In this document: one piece after another, positions 17,256 through 26,834 of the stretch
Position numbering within the stretch: the stretch's first letter is position 1
Layout: each line of letters starts with the position of its first letter
Assembly: GCA_033791445.1 (NCBI GenBank)
Contig: JASJGS010000008.1
Location: 4,539 to 68,538, forward strand
Direction of reading: 5' to 3'
DNA: 64,000 nt
Origin: JANTGF01 sp033791445
GTDB taxonomy: Bacteria; Bacteroidota; Bacteroidia; Bacteroidales; VadinHA17
Notes under the pieces: model-generated
Databases searched by the model: none
Told to the model about the DNA's origin: nothing
What the model saw: the letters and a program-made list of their open reading frames with translations, nothing else
Translations under genes and position numbers: made by a program

Positions 17256-18866
17256 CTATCTGTTTGCCAGTTTTTTATTGTAACCTGCTTTGTCTTTTAA
17301 AACTTCAACTGCTTTTAAAAAGCCATCGTTATTTTCATTGACAATTTCAAAGTACTCACTCATGCTCCACAAGTCCCTGGCTACAAGAGCCTTAAGAATA
17401 AGTCTCAGATGCTTATCTGCCCCCTCAATTTCATCTTCTTTGCCCTCAATGCCTTCTTCAGATGCGAGGACTCCCACCTCTGAGATCATCTTGTCAGTTA
17501 CAGAATAGTTTTCTCTATAGTCATCGAAAGAGGAATACTGCTTTTTGAGTTTGTCCCGATTCTTATCAATATAGCTGAGTATAAAGTTGGTAACAACTCC
17601 AGACCTTACAAGTGTATTGTAATAGGTAAAGTTCTCAGTTGTATCAACCGGAACAAAAATGTCAGGCATGATACCTCCGCCACCATAAACAGGTCTGTTA
17701 TAAAGTTGGGTATAATACTTTAAGGAATCCGGGAATTGAATTTTATCTGCCGAAACAAGCTCCCCATTTGCGTACCTATCATTCATTTCCATGACATAAT
17801 CCTCAACACCATTTTCATATGATTTTTGAATTAAGCGACCACTTGGAGTATAATACCTGGCTATTGTCAATCTTATCATGGAACCATCGGGAAGAAAAAA
17901 TGGTTTCTGAACTAATCCTTTTCCAAAAGTTCTCCTTCCAACTATAAGGCCACGGTCCCAGTCCTGCAATGCACCAGCAACAATTTCACTGGCTGAGGCG
18001 GAGCCTTCATCAACTAAAACTACAATTTTTCCATATTTAAAATTTCCATTTGGTGTAGAAAAAAAATCTTGTTTCGGAAGATGTGAACCTTTCATATATA
18101 CGATCATTTTCCCATTTTTCAGAAACTCATCGGACATGCGAACTGCAGCTTCCAGCATACCTCCTCCATTTCCCCTGAGGTCAAGAATAATATTCTTTAG
18201 ACCCTCTTCATGCAACTTCGAATATGCCTTATTGAATTCATCTAAAGTTGTTGCTGAAAACCGGTTAAAACGCAAATATCCAATCTCATTATCAACCATA
18301 TAGGCTGCATCAAGACTGAAAATTGGAATTTTATCTCGTGTAATAGTAAAATCGAGTAAGCTTTCTACTTTCTTCCGGGCAATAGAAACACTTACCTTGG
18401 TCCCTTTTTCTCCCAGTAGCCTATCCCTGACTCCAGTTGTTCCGATCCCGACTCCTGCTACATTTTCATCATTTATTTTTACGATTCTATCTCCTGCACG
18501 AAGGCCAGCTTTTTCTGATGGTCCACCAGAAATAGGAGAAATAACAATTATAGTATCGAATAGTATATTAAACTGAATCCCAATACCATCAAAGTTCCCT
18601 ACCAAAGGTTGATTCATTTCCTTTACCTCATCTTTGGTAACATAAGTGGAGTGTGGATCAAGGTCCTTTAAAAGTTCAACAATGGCTCCTTCAACTAAGC
18701 TTGCCTGATTAACAGTATCAACATAGTAAGAATCAATAAGCTTAAGTGCCTTATCCAACTTAATTGTTTCTTCAGAAAGATATTGCGCTGTTACCTGATG
18801 TCCACTAAAAATAACAATGGCCAATAAAATCAGGCTATTTATAATTCTATTCATAAATCTATTCAT
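17256..18866 (-). CDS. S41 family C-terminal processing peptidase (CtpA/Prc-like)
   Basis: 536 residues. Signal peptide (INSLILLAIVIFSGHQVTAQ), then a helical region, a PDZ domain (about 85-165, GPSEKAGLRAGDRIVKI) and the S41 protease core. The Ser-Lys dyad is visible as Ser291 in GSASASE and Lys316 in FGKG, separated by 25 residues as in Prc. LDLRGNGGG precedes it. Such enzymes trim or degrade periplasmic proteins recognised by their C-termini. Two ATG codons are possible (18866 and 18854); both give a good signal peptide. First gene of a run that continues with pnuC. Confidence 0.94.
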   Translation of the reverse strand: MNRFMNRIINSLILLAIVIFSGHQVTAQYLSEETIKLDKALKLIDSYYVDTVNQASLVEGAIVELLKDLDPHSTYVTKDEVKEMNQPLVGNFDGIGIQFNILFDTIIVISPISGGPSEKAGLRAGDRIVKINDENVAGVGIGTTGVRDRLLGEKGTKVSVSIARKKVESLLDFTITRDKIPIFSLDAAYMVDNEIGYLRFNRFSATTLDEFNKAYSKLHEEGLKNIILDLRGNGGGMLEAAVRMSDEFLKNGKMIVYMKGSHLPKQDFFSTPNGNFKYGKIVVLVDEGSASASEIVAGALQDWDRGLIVGRRTFGKGLVQKPFFLPDGSMIRLTIARYYTPSGRLIQKSYENGVEDYVMEMNDRYANGELVSADKIQFPDSLKYYTQLYNRPVYGGGGIMPDIFVPVDTTENFTYYNTLVRSGVVTNFILSYIDKNRDKLKKQYSSFDDYRENYSVTDKMISEVGVLASEEGIEGKEDEIEGADKHLRLILKALVARDLWSMSEYFEIVNENNDGFLKAVEVLKDKAGYNKKLANR

Positions 18867-18883
18867 TTTAATAAAAATTTGTG

Positions 18884-18914
18884 CAAAGATAGGAATTTCT
18901 CTTTTAGGCTAAAT
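18884..18914 (-). promoter_or_regulatory. Candidate promoter of the S41 peptidase gene
   Basis: On the minus strand TATCTTTG (18891-18884) matches the -7 element TAnnTTTG exactly; ATTT lies 19 nt upstream where TTTG is expected, so the -33 box is imperfect. The leader would be only about 12-24 nt. Confidence 0.45.
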
Positions 18915-19032
18915 TAAATAGAGGCATTTGATATAGGTACTACCCTATTAAATAACAAACTGCAAAAGTTTGAATTCACTTATTTTAGTTCAAAACCAGT
19001 GTTCAGATTAAATAATTTAAAATAGAGAAATC

Positions 19033-20562
19033 CTACTCCCATTCAATAGTAGCAGGAGGTTTAGAGCTAATATCATATACAACACGATTTATTCCTCTGA
19101 CCTTGTTAATTATCTCATTTGAGACGTTTGCCAGAAAATCATATGGTAGATGTGACCAATCTGCCGTCATTCCATCTGTTGAGGTAACAGCTCGAAGAAC
19201 AACAACGCTTTCGTATGTCCTTTCATCGCCCATCACCCCCACAGATTGAACAGGCAGTAAAATAACTGCTGCCTGCCATACCTCATCGTAAAGTCCTTCA
19301 TTTTTCAGGGAGCTGATAAAAATATCGTCTGCCTCCTGTAACATTTTTACTTTTTCACGACTGATAGCACCTAAAATTCTTATTGCAAGGCCAGGTCCAG
19401 GAAAAGGGTGACGCCCAATCAGTTGGTTATCCATATTCATAGCTTTGCCTACTCTTCTCACTTCATCTTTGAAGAGTAATTTCAGCGGCTCTACTATCTT
19501 TAGTTTCATAAAATCAGGTAGGCCACCTACATTATGATGAGATTTAATGGTTGCAGAAGGACCATTAACAGAAACCGATTCAATTACATCCGGATAAATT
19601 GTTCCCTGTGCCAGCCATTTAACTCCCTCAATTTTGTGTGCCTCCTCTTCAAATACATCAATAAACACTTTACCGATAACTTTTCTTTTCTCCTCCGGCT
19701 CTGATATACCTTCGAGAGCATCCAGAAACCTATCCCGGGCATTCACTCCTTTTACGTTCAGCCCCATAGATTTATAGTCATTTAACACTGTTTCAAACTC
19801 ACCCTTCCTCAACACTCCATTATCAACAAATATTGAAGTTAGATTCTCTCCTATTGCTTTTGTAAGGAGCATAGCTGCTACCGAAGAATCTACACCACCA
19901 GAAAGGCCAAGTACCACTTTATCATTATCCAACTTCTGTCTGAGTTCTTCAACAGTGCTCTCCACAAAAGAATCTGGCGTCCAGTCTTGTTTGCAACCAC
20001 AAATATTCACAACAAAATTTCTCAGAATATCCAGTCCCTGTGTAGTATGATAAACCTCGGGATGAAATTGGATTCCATAGCTTGGTTCATCTTCAATTTT
20101 AAAAGCACCAACTTTCACATCAGCTGTACTTCCAATTACTTTAAAATCAGAAGGAATTGAAGCGATAGTGTCCCCATGAGACATCCAGACCTGTGTATCG
20201 AGTTCAATTCCATGGAATAATTTACTTTCTGTATCAATAAATTTTAATCTGGCCCTTCCATATTCCCTTGATTTTGATGGGAGAACTTCACCACCAAAGT
20301 TGTGTGCCAGAAATTGGGCACCATAACATACTCCCAGCAGTGGTTGTACTCCTTTAATATTTTTAATATTGGGGACGGGAGCATCTTCATCACGAACTGA
20401 AAATGGACTCCCTGAAAGGATGACTCCCTTTACATGTTCATCGAGTTCAGGAAAATGATTGTAGGGATAAATTTCACAATACACATTCAACTCTCTTACC
20501 CTCCTGGCAATCAATTGAGTATACTGCGACCCAAAATCCAGGATCAATATTTTATCTTTCAC
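19033..20562 (-). CDS. guaA: GMP synthase (glutamine-hydrolysing)
   Basis: Converts XMP to GMP using glutamine and ATP. The class I amidotransferase domain has the nucleophile in GVCYGAQ and the His/Glu pair in QFHPEVYHT. The ATP pyrophosphatase domain has the P-loop LSGGVDSS, followed by the dimerisation domain ending KPPATIEWE. The frame is open to an ATG at 20610, but the GTG at 20562 gives VKDKILILDFGSQ, the expected N-terminus, and 509 residues. A promoter -7 box lies inside the longer version, supporting the GTG. Transcribed alone, 5' of a 124-bp gap to rlmI. The previous enzyme of the pathway, guaB, is 5 kb away on the other strand. Confidence 0.97.
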   Translation of the reverse strand: MKDKILILDFGSQYTQLIARRVRELNVYCEIYPYNHFPELDEHVKGVILSGSPFSVRDEDAPVPNIKNIKGVQPLLGVCYGAQFLAHNFGGEVLPSKSREYGRARLKFIDTESKLFHGIELDTQVWMSHGDTIASIPSDFKVIGSTADVKVGAFKIEDEPSYGIQFHPEVYHTTQGLDILRNFVVNICGCKQDWTPDSFVESTVEELRQKLDNDKVVLGLSGGVDSSVAAMLLTKAIGENLTSIFVDNGVLRKGEFETVLNDYKSMGLNVKGVNARDRFLDALEGISEPEEKRKVIGKVFIDVFEEEAHKIEGVKWLAQGTIYPDVIESVSVNGPSATIKSHHNVGGLPDFMKLKIVEPLKLLFKDEVRRVGKAMNMDNQLIGRHPFPGPGLAIRILGAISREKVKMLQEADDIFISSLKNEGLYDEVWQAAVILLPVQSVGVMGDERTYESVVVLRAVTSTDGMTADWSHLPYDFLANVSNEIINKVRGINRVVYDISSKPPATIEWE

Positions 20563-20587
20563 TATTTTACTGTTTAATGATTGACTG

Positions 20588-20618
20588 CAAAAGTAAGTAA
20601 ATAAATGCATGCTCCCAA
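20588..20618 (-). promoter_or_regulatory. Candidate guaA promoter
   Basis: On the minus strand TACTTTTG (20595-20588) matches TAnnTTTG and a TTG (20618-20616) lies 20 nt upstream. The element ends 25 bp before the GTG start at 20562, and would fall within the coding region if the ATG at 20610 were used. Confidence 0.5.
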
Positions 20619-20686
20619 TATGCTTTCCTGGGTAGTTTTATTTGTTCTTCTGGATAAATTACAGGAGGTCAATTTTGGATTGTTAT

Positions 20687-21880
20687 CTATTCAACATACA
20701 ATACCAGTCCTTTTAAGTACTCCCCTTCAGGATGGTATATGCTAATTGGATGATCAACGGGTTGTGTAAGCTGGTACAAAATCCGAACAGATCTTCCAGA
20801 GTTTGCTGCGGCCACGAAAACTGACTTACGGAAATTCTCTTTACTTACAACCTGAGAACAGGAGAATGTAAATATAATACCTCCGGGTAGAATGCACTCA
20901 ATGGCTTTGGCATTTAATCTTTTATATCCCTGCAAAGCCTGATGAAGTACATTATGATGTTTTGCGAAAGCCGGAGGATCAAGAATGATCAAATCATATT
21001 TATTGTTTGCTGTCTCAAGGTAGTCAAATGCATCGGCAACAATGGCTTCATGTGAAGATGAATCAGGAAAGTTAAGCTTAATATTTTCATCTGCCTGCTT
21101 AATTGCAGGTTTTGAACTATCAACTGTATGAACAAGTGAAGCTTTTCCTCTTAATGCATATACTGAGAATCCGCCTGAGTAACCGAATAAATTCAAAACT
21201 TTTTTCCCACTTGAATATTTTTCAACCAGTTTCCTGTTTTCTCGCTGATCTATAAAAAAACCTGTTTTCTGACCTTTTTCAAAATCAACATTAAAAAAGT
21301 TATTGTGTTCTTTTACCGGCAAATCATTTAATTCACCAAAAATCAGGCCATTTTCAGGTTCAATATCTGCTTTATAGGGTAAAGTTTTTTTGCTCTTATC
21401 ATAAATTGCTACCAGCCTATCACCCAGAACCTTCTTAAAAGCTTCAGCAAGAACATCTCTAATAAGGTACATACCAACCGAATGGAATTGAAGAACAAGA
21501 ACTCCATTATAATAGTCTGCAATAAGTCCAGGCATTCCATCTCCCTCTGCATGAACAAGCCTATATACATTGGTTGATTCAGAATCTATCAGGCCAATCT
21601 TTTGTCGGTATTCGAAAAGGTCTGAAATTTTTTCGAACCAAAATTCAGAATTAGGCTCCCGATCCTCAAAAGACACAACCCGAATTGCTATAGATCCAAT
21701 CTGATAATGTCCCATTGCCAGAAATTCCGCCTTATTATCAAACACCTTAACCAATTCTCCTTCGCGAATGTTTTCATCCATTTTTTTGATTGCTCCAGAA
21801 AAAACCCATGGATGATATCTCCGCAAAGACTTATCCTTGCCAGACTTTAAGATAATCTTTTTAAAATTATTCTGACCCAT
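20687..21880 (-). CDS. rlmI: Class I SAM-dependent 23S rRNA cytosine methyltransferase, RlmI-like
   Basis: 397 residues. A PUA domain at the N-terminus (HPWVFSGAIKKM ... EFLAMGHYQIGSIAIRV), an EEHEE-type middle domain, then the methyltransferase with VLNLFGYSGGFSVYAL as SAM-binding loop, DPPAF as motif IV and FSCSQ carrying the catalytic Cys. RlmI methylates C1962 of 23S rRNA in E. coli; the same target is likely but not shown. Its start overlaps the end of the 3'-5' exonuclease gene by 14 bp, so the two are translationally coupled. Confidence 0.92.
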   Translation of the reverse strand: MGQNNFKKIILKSGKDKSLRRYHPWVFSGAIKKMDENIREGELVKVFDNKAEFLAMGHYQIGSIAIRVVSFEDREPNSEFWFEKISDLFEYRQKIGLIDSESTNVYRLVHAEGDGMPGLIADYYNGVLVLQFHSVGMYLIRDVLAEAFKKVLGDRLVAIYDKSKKTLPYKADIEPENGLIFGELNDLPVKEHNNFFNVDFEKGQKTGFFIDQRENRKLVEKYSSGKKVLNLFGYSGGFSVYALRGKASLVHTVDSSKPAIKQADENIKLNFPDSSSHEAIVADAFDYLETANNKYDLIILDPPAFAKHHNVLHQALQGYKRLNAKAIECILPGGIIFTFSCSQVVSKENFRKSVFVAAANSGRSVRILYQLTQPVDHPISIYHPEGEYLKGLVLYVE

Positions 21881-22448
21881 AGCTTAATAACTGCTGATAG
21901 ATTTCGTAACATGCCCAGGCGTCAGTGGCAGCATATTGGATTTGTGGAAGAGAATAATCCTTAGCTTCCCAATTAGAAAGTTGTTGTGATTTCGAGATTT
22001 TTATCTTTAAAATATTTGCCGCTAATTTTCTTAACCCATTATCCTGGATATCGAATTTCTTGACATAATCAGCCAATTCAATAAAACCTCCTGGATTGAA
22101 TTGCCTCACTTCTCCAATTTTCTTGATATCGTCCCGAATTGCTACACCAACTTTAATAATTCCAGGGTTTTCCAGTACTTTCTTAATTTGGGTTGGCAAT
22201 CCAATTTTATTCAGCCTAAAAAGCCATGCATTCTTGTCAGTGGCAAGCTGAAGCAGTGCCACACCATTTATATATCCCTTTTTAAAAGAGGGGCGTGTCT
22301 CAGTATCGAAACCCAAAATCGAATTATTAATAATATCACCAGCTGCAGCCTGAACTTGGGTCTGATTCTCTACAAGAACTACCTTTCCTTCAAAACGGGC
22401 AACCGGTAGAATATTTATTTCATCTTTTGCGATGGATGGTTGAAACAT
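21867..22448 (-). CDS. 3'-5' exonuclease, RNase D/DnaQ-like
   Basis: 193 residues, a single DEDD exonuclease domain. Motif I is ILGFDTETRP, motif II is VGVAIRDDIKKIG and motif III is QIQYAATDAWACYEIYQQL (YxxxD type, thus DEDDy). It resembles the exonuclease domain of RNase D and WRN without the HRDC domain. Such small proteins digest RNA or single-stranded DNA; which one is not decidable here. It sits between the DUF5063 gene (71 bp upstream) and rlmI (14 bp overlap), with recQ at the head of the same run. Confidence 0.88.
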   Translation of the reverse strand: MFQPSIAKDEINILPVARFEGKVVLVENQTQVQAAAGDIINNSILGFDTETRPSFKKGYINGVALLQLATDKNAWLFRLNKIGLPTQIKKVLENPGIIKVGVAIRDDIKKIGEVRQFNPGGFIELADYVKKFDIQDNGLRKLAANILKIKISKSQQLSNWEAKDYSLPQIQYAATDAWACYEIYQQLLSYGSE

Positions 22449-22519
22449 AAAGTATATTTTTCAGGCACGAAGATAAGAAAAGCTAAGAAAAGAAATATAG
22501 TGAGAAGTTTAGGCAAATT

Positions 22520-23164
22520 TTATTGGTCATCATTTGCCTGTAATTTGCGATAGTCCTCTTGCCTTTGACTTACAAACCAGGAGGAAGTATCTGGATCTGC
22601 ATTACCCTTGTCTAACTTTAGATCTTCTTCGTCCTCAACTATTGGATCAACTGAATGTAAAGTTTTATGAACAACGCGTAATGCATTAAGTAGTTTTTGC
22701 CCCCAGTAAGTACCGAAACTTAATTTCACTTCCCAAATTGCATCATTCATCATTTCATTATTTCCAATCCGAAACAGGGAAAGAAAGTCCTTAAGGTCTT
22801 GGAAAATATCAGCAAAGTCTTCTGATAGCTTACTTGCAACAGGGCCATCAGCATCACTAAAATCTGGTTCAACAATTTCAAGATAATCATCAAGATAACC
22901 AAGCCTGGATGCAAAACTTTTTTTAACAATTTCATGTTCTTCTTCTGTGACAAATTTTTCATTCCCTTCATCAAAAATTGAATCAAACTTTGGCAATTTC
23001 AAGCCCTGAGAATATAAGTGGGGAAGAATTTCCTGGAGCTTTTCGAATAGATCCTGTCTTTTATATGGAGAGGGGTTTTCAGCCAACTCACAAAACTCAT
23101 TTGCTATTTTTACAAAATCGATTACTTCTTCCGAAAATAAATTTGCATTCGTTTTATCGTCCAT
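22520..23164 (-). CDS. DUF5063 domain protein
   Basis: 214 residues from the ATG at 23164 (the frame is open to a TTG at 23176). Acidic, fully helical in appearance, no signal peptide, no catalytic motif that I can see. Conserved-looking stretches are IANEFCELAE, LPHLYSQGLKLP and EVKLSFGTYWGQKLLNALRVVH. This matches the DUF5063 family found widely in Bacteroidota next to recQ-type or exonuclease genes; function unknown. Located 53 bp after recQ and 71 bp before the exonuclease gene on the same strand, suggesting co-expression. Confidence 0.82.
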   Translation of the reverse strand: MDDKTNANLFSEEVIDFVKIANEFCELAENPSPYKRQDLFEKLQEILPHLYSQGLKLPKFDSIFDEGNEKFVTEEEHEIVKKSFASRLGYLDDYLEIVEPDFSDADGPVASKLSEDFADIFQDLKDFLSLFRIGNNEMMNDAIWEVKLSFGTYWGQKLLNALRVVHKTLHSVDPIVEDEEDLKLDKGNADPDTSSWFVSQRQEDYRKLQANDDQ

Positions 23165-23217
23165 AATTAGATTCAACTACTTTTTCTTCAACAAATTTAG
23201 CATTTAGAGCACATTTT

Positions 23218-25128
23218 TTATAATGGTCTGCTCCATTTTAATGATTGACTTCCAGAATACTGCACCTTCCCGTTTTCCAATAAAAAACGTACTACTTTGA
23301 CCACTTTATCTTCCTCAAAATCAATAAAATCAATAATATCTTCCAATCTCAAAGTTTTACCTTGCAACAACTCTTTTAGCTGAGTAATTATCAGATCAAA
23401 TTCATACTGACTAAGATCTAACTCATTCCTTCGAGTACAAATGTCACATTTTCCACAACGTACTGCATTCTTCTCACCAAAATAGGACAATAAATACTGG
23501 CTCCGGCACTTTGCATGCAAATTTGCATATTGCCATATATTTTCTTGCCTTAAAACAAACCCCTCTTTTCTCTTAATATAGCTCTCATGCGATATAAATA
23601 AGTTCTTTTGTTCGAGGCGTTCTTCAGTATAAATTACAAAAGGTGTCTTCTTCCTGGGTATGTAACTAATAATTTTTAGAGCACTTAACTTTTTAAGATA
23701 ATTAATAACATCGTCAATTGTTATATTCACGTTCTGTGAAAGAAATTGCTCACTTATGCCAACATATTCATTGAACAAACCAGTATAGGATCGTAAGAGC
23801 AATTTAATGAATGAATCGAATTTCAAGTTAGCCACCTGAAACTTATACAAATCATCACGATTAATAATAAAATGAACTTTTGTGAGATTTTGAACTTCTT
23901 CTGTGAGGACAATATAACCCTCTCTCTCCAGTACTTTCAGGCTATTATATGCTATAATCATGTTTAATTTAAACCTGGAAGAAAAATCAAGAATATTAAA
24001 ATCATATACGCCGCCTTTGCCTCCTCCAACAGGAATCTGAAAATAATTTCCCAGAGCCTCATATAATCTCTTAATTTCACTTATCTCAGGAAAGCTGGTT
24101 TGGACTCTTCTGTCCATCTTTACCTTGTCAGTACCATTAAAAAAGAGTGTTGCTGAGGCATTTTTCCCATCCCTTCCGGCCCGACCTGATTCCTGGAAAT
24201 AAGATTCAATGGAGTCAGGAATCTCATAATGAATTACAAACCTTACATCAGCTTTATCAATCCCCATTCCAAAAGCATTTGTTGCTACAATTACTCGAAC
24301 CTTCCCAGTAGTCCAGTCCTTTTGCCTGTTTTCTCTTACATCATGATCAAGTCCTGCATGATAAAATGTGATTGTAATATTATTTCGATGCAATTCTTCA
24401 GCAACTTCACGGGTTCTTTTTCTGCTACGAACGTAAATTATTCCTGTCCCATCCGTTTTCTTTACCAATTTTACTAAGCGATTTAGTTTATCTTCCTCCT
24501 CAATAGCATTAAAAGCCAGGTTCTTTCTTTCGAAACTAGCTCTCAACACATTCTTTTGCCTGAATTTTAATTGATCCTGAATATCATCCAAAATATCCAT
24601 GGTTGCAGTAGCTGTTAAAGCAAGAATGGGAATATCAGGGTAAAACTCACGGAGATCAGAAATTTTCAAATAGGAAGGTCGGAAATCATATCCCCATTGG
24701 GAAATGCAATGAGCCTCATCAACTGTAATAAGGTTTACATTCAATTTCTCTGCCTTTGCACGAAAAAGCTCTGTGCCAATGCGTTCAGGAGATATGTATA
24801 AGAACTTAAAATCACCGTAAATACAATTTTCCAGTACAATTCCAATTTCAGAAGAGGACATTCCAGCATAAATGGAAGCTGCTTTAATCCCCTTTTGCTC
24901 AAGCCTCATCACCTGATCTTTCATCAGCGATATTAAAGGGGTTATAACGAGACATATGCCTTCCATCGCCAATGCAGGAACCTGGAATGTAACAGACTTT
25001 CCTCCACCGGTAGCCATCAGTCCCAGAGTATCATTTCCTCCAACTACAGACTTGATAATATCTTCCTGCAAAGGTCTGAAGTTTGAAAACCCCCAATACT
25101 TCGTTAATATTTGCTGATAATAATTCAA
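23218..25128 (-). CDS. recQ: ATP-dependent DNA helicase RecQ
   Basis: 636 residues. Superfamily 2 helicase with motif I MATGGGKS, DEAH box VDEAHCISQWGYDFRPSY and motif VI QESGRAGRDG. The RQC region carries a zinc-binding cluster: CRSQYLLSYFGE followed by CGKCDIC. A winged-helix part follows, but no HRDC domain is evident. RecQ unwinds 3'-5' at stalled forks and recombination intermediates. The start is TTG at 25128, giving MNYYQQILTKYWGFSNFRPLQ; no ATG or GTG occurs between it and the upstream in-frame stop. Head of a four-gene run (recQ, DUF5063, exonuclease, rlmI). Confidence 0.95.
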   Translation of the reverse strand: MNYYQQILTKYWGFSNFRPLQEDIIKSVVGGNDTLGLMATGGGKSVTFQVPALAMEGICLVITPLISLMKDQVMRLEQKGIKAASIYAGMSSSEIGIVLENCIYGDFKFLYISPERIGTELFRAKAEKLNVNLITVDEAHCISQWGYDFRPSYLKISDLREFYPDIPILALTATATMDILDDIQDQLKFRQKNVLRASFERKNLAFNAIEEEDKLNRLVKLVKKTDGTGIIYVRSRKRTREVAEELHRNNITITFYHAGLDHDVRENRQKDWTTGKVRVIVATNAFGMGIDKADVRFVIHYEIPDSIESYFQESGRAGRDGKNASATLFFNGTDKVKMDRRVQTSFPEISEIKRLYEALGNYFQIPVGGGKGGVYDFNILDFSSRFKLNMIIAYNSLKVLEREGYIVLTEEVQNLTKVHFIINRDDLYKFQVANLKFDSFIKLLLRSYTGLFNEYVGISEQFLSQNVNITIDDVINYLKKLSALKIISYIPRKKTPFVIYTEERLEQKNLFISHESYIKRKEGFVLRQENIWQYANLHAKCRSQYLLSYFGEKNAVRCGKCDICTRRNELDLSQYEFDLIITQLKELLQGKTLRLEDIIDFIDFEEDKVVKVVRFLLENGKVQYSGSQSLKWSRPL

Positions 25129-25311
25129 AATAATGCTAAAATAATCGCTGGTGTTTAGTAATTATAAACTCCTTGATATCAATAAAAAGTAAAAATACAC
25201 ATATAACTAATCTCCAAGCACTATATACCCCTTAAATATTTACAAAAAGCCATTTCACATCCACGTTTTTTTTGTAATTTGCGCCACTTAAATTTAAAAA
25301 AATTCATTACA

Positions 25312-26781
25312 ATGTCATTCGAATCAGATAAAATACTTTCTGAAGGCATCACATTTGATGATGTTCTTTTATCCCCGGCATTTTCAGACGTTCTGCCACG
25401 AGAAGTAGATACCAGTACTTTTTTTAGCAGAAATATCCGTTTAAACTCACCTATTGTATCAGCAGCGATGGATACTGTAACAGAGGCAAATTTGGCTATT
25501 GCTATCGCCAGAGAAGGAGGAATTGGCGTTATTCATAAGAATATGTCGATAAAAAGTCAGGTACAGGAGGTAAGGAAAGTTAAAAGAGCTGAAAATGTAA
25601 TGATCTTTGAACCAATTACTATTGGAATAGATTCAAAAGTACAGGATGCAATTGACTTAATGGATGAATATAAGATTGGTGGCATTCCTGTTGTAGATGA
25701 AGAAAACGTTCTTCTTGGAATAGTTACCAATAGAGACCTCAGGTTCGAGCTGGATATGTCAAAGCACATCCAGAAAGTAATGACAAAAGACAACCTGGTT
25801 ACAGCTTCAGAAGAAACAGATCTTGAAAAAGCTTCTGAAATTCTCAAAAACCATAAAATTGAAAAACTTCCCATTACCGATAATAAAAACCGCTTAATTG
25901 GCTTAATCACATATAAGGACATCACTAAAACAAAAGACCGACCAAATTCCTGCAAGGATAAAAAAGGTAGACTTAGAGTTGCTGCAGGCGTTGGAGTGAC
26001 TGCTGATACCCTTGAACGCGTAGAAGCTCTCGTTGGTGCAGGAGCTGATGCCGTGGTAATTGACACTGCACATGGGCACTCTGCAGGTGTAATTGAAATG
26101 GCTAAAAAAGTAAAGAATGCCTTCCCTAATGTGGATCTTATTGTAGGTAATATTGGAACTGCCGATGCAGCCAGAGCACTTGTAGATATTGGAGTAGATG
26201 CCGTAAAGGTTGGTATCGGTCCGGGGTCGATTTGTACAACCCGGGTAATTGCTGGTGTGGGAATTCCCCAATTAACAGCCATTTATGATGTGGCAAGTGC
26301 GATTGAGGGATCAGGTATTCCGGTTATAGCCGATGGTGGAATAAGATATTCAGGTGATATTGTCAAAGCTTTAGCAGCGGGCGCTGATACTATTATGACG
26401 GGTTCATTATTTGCAGGAGTTGAAGAATCGCCTGGTGAGACTATTATTTATAATGGTAGAAAATTCAAGTCATACAGAGGAATGGGTTCAATTGAAGCAA
26501 TGCAAAAGGGTTCAAAAGATCGGTATTTTCAAGACGTAGAAGATGATTTAAACAAACTGGTACCGGAGGGAATTGCAGCCCGTGTTCCTTACAAAGGCAT
26601 GCTTTCAGAAGTTATTTATCAAATGATTGGTGGACTCCGGGCTGGGATGGGTTATTGCGGTGCAGCCAACTTAATCGACCTCAAGAAAGCTAAATTTCTT
26701 AAAATAACACACGCCGGAATAGTTGAGAGTCATCCTCATGATATTACAATTACCAGAGAGGCTCCAAACTATAGCAGATAA
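25312..26781 (+). CDS. guaB: Inosine-5'-monophosphate dehydrogenase
   Basis: Oxidises IMP to XMP with NAD+, the first committed step to GMP. The barrel is interrupted by two CBS domains (about residues 95-205). The catalytic Cys is in GPGSICTTR, and the flap has YRGMGSIEAM and the Arg-containing region further on. The ATG at 25312 gives MSFESDKILSEGITFDDVLL and 489 residues, the family norm; the frame opens earlier at a TTG (25279), which lies in a promoter-like TTTTTTTTGTAATTTGC stretch and is unlikely. The long antisense frames within it are artefacts of codon pattern. Confidence 0.97.
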   Translation: MSFESDKILSEGITFDDVLLSPAFSDVLPREVDTSTFFSRNIRLNSPIVSAAMDTVTEANLAIAIAREGGIGVIHKNMSIKSQVQEVRKVKRAENVMIFEPITIGIDSKVQDAIDLMDEYKIGGIPVVDEENVLLGIVTNRDLRFELDMSKHIQKVMTKDNLVTASEETDLEKASEILKNHKIEKLPITDNKNRLIGLITYKDITKTKDRPNSCKDKKGRLRVAAGVGVTADTLERVEALVGAGADAVVIDTAHGHSAGVIEMAKKVKNAFPNVDLIVGNIGTADAARALVDIGVDAVKVGIGPGSICTTRVIAGVGIPQLTAIYDVASAIEGSGIPVIADGGIRYSGDIVKALAAGADTIMTGSLFAGVEESPGETIIYNGRKFKSYRGMGSIEAMQKGSKDRYFQDVEDDLNKLVPEGIAARVPYKGMLSEVIYQMIGGLRAGMGYCGAANLIDLKKAKFLKITHAGIVESHPHDITITREAPNYSR

Positions 26782-26834
26782 AATCTGTTTATCAAAGTAT
26801 ATTTTATCAATTAGAAAATTAATTTAGTAGGATT

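Noticed and set aside
25557..26282. 241-codon open frame on the minus strand inside guaB
   Set aside because: It is wholly antisense to a certain gene, low-complexity (Ser/Thr/Pro/Ile rich) and has no recognisable domain; a shadow of guaB codon use.
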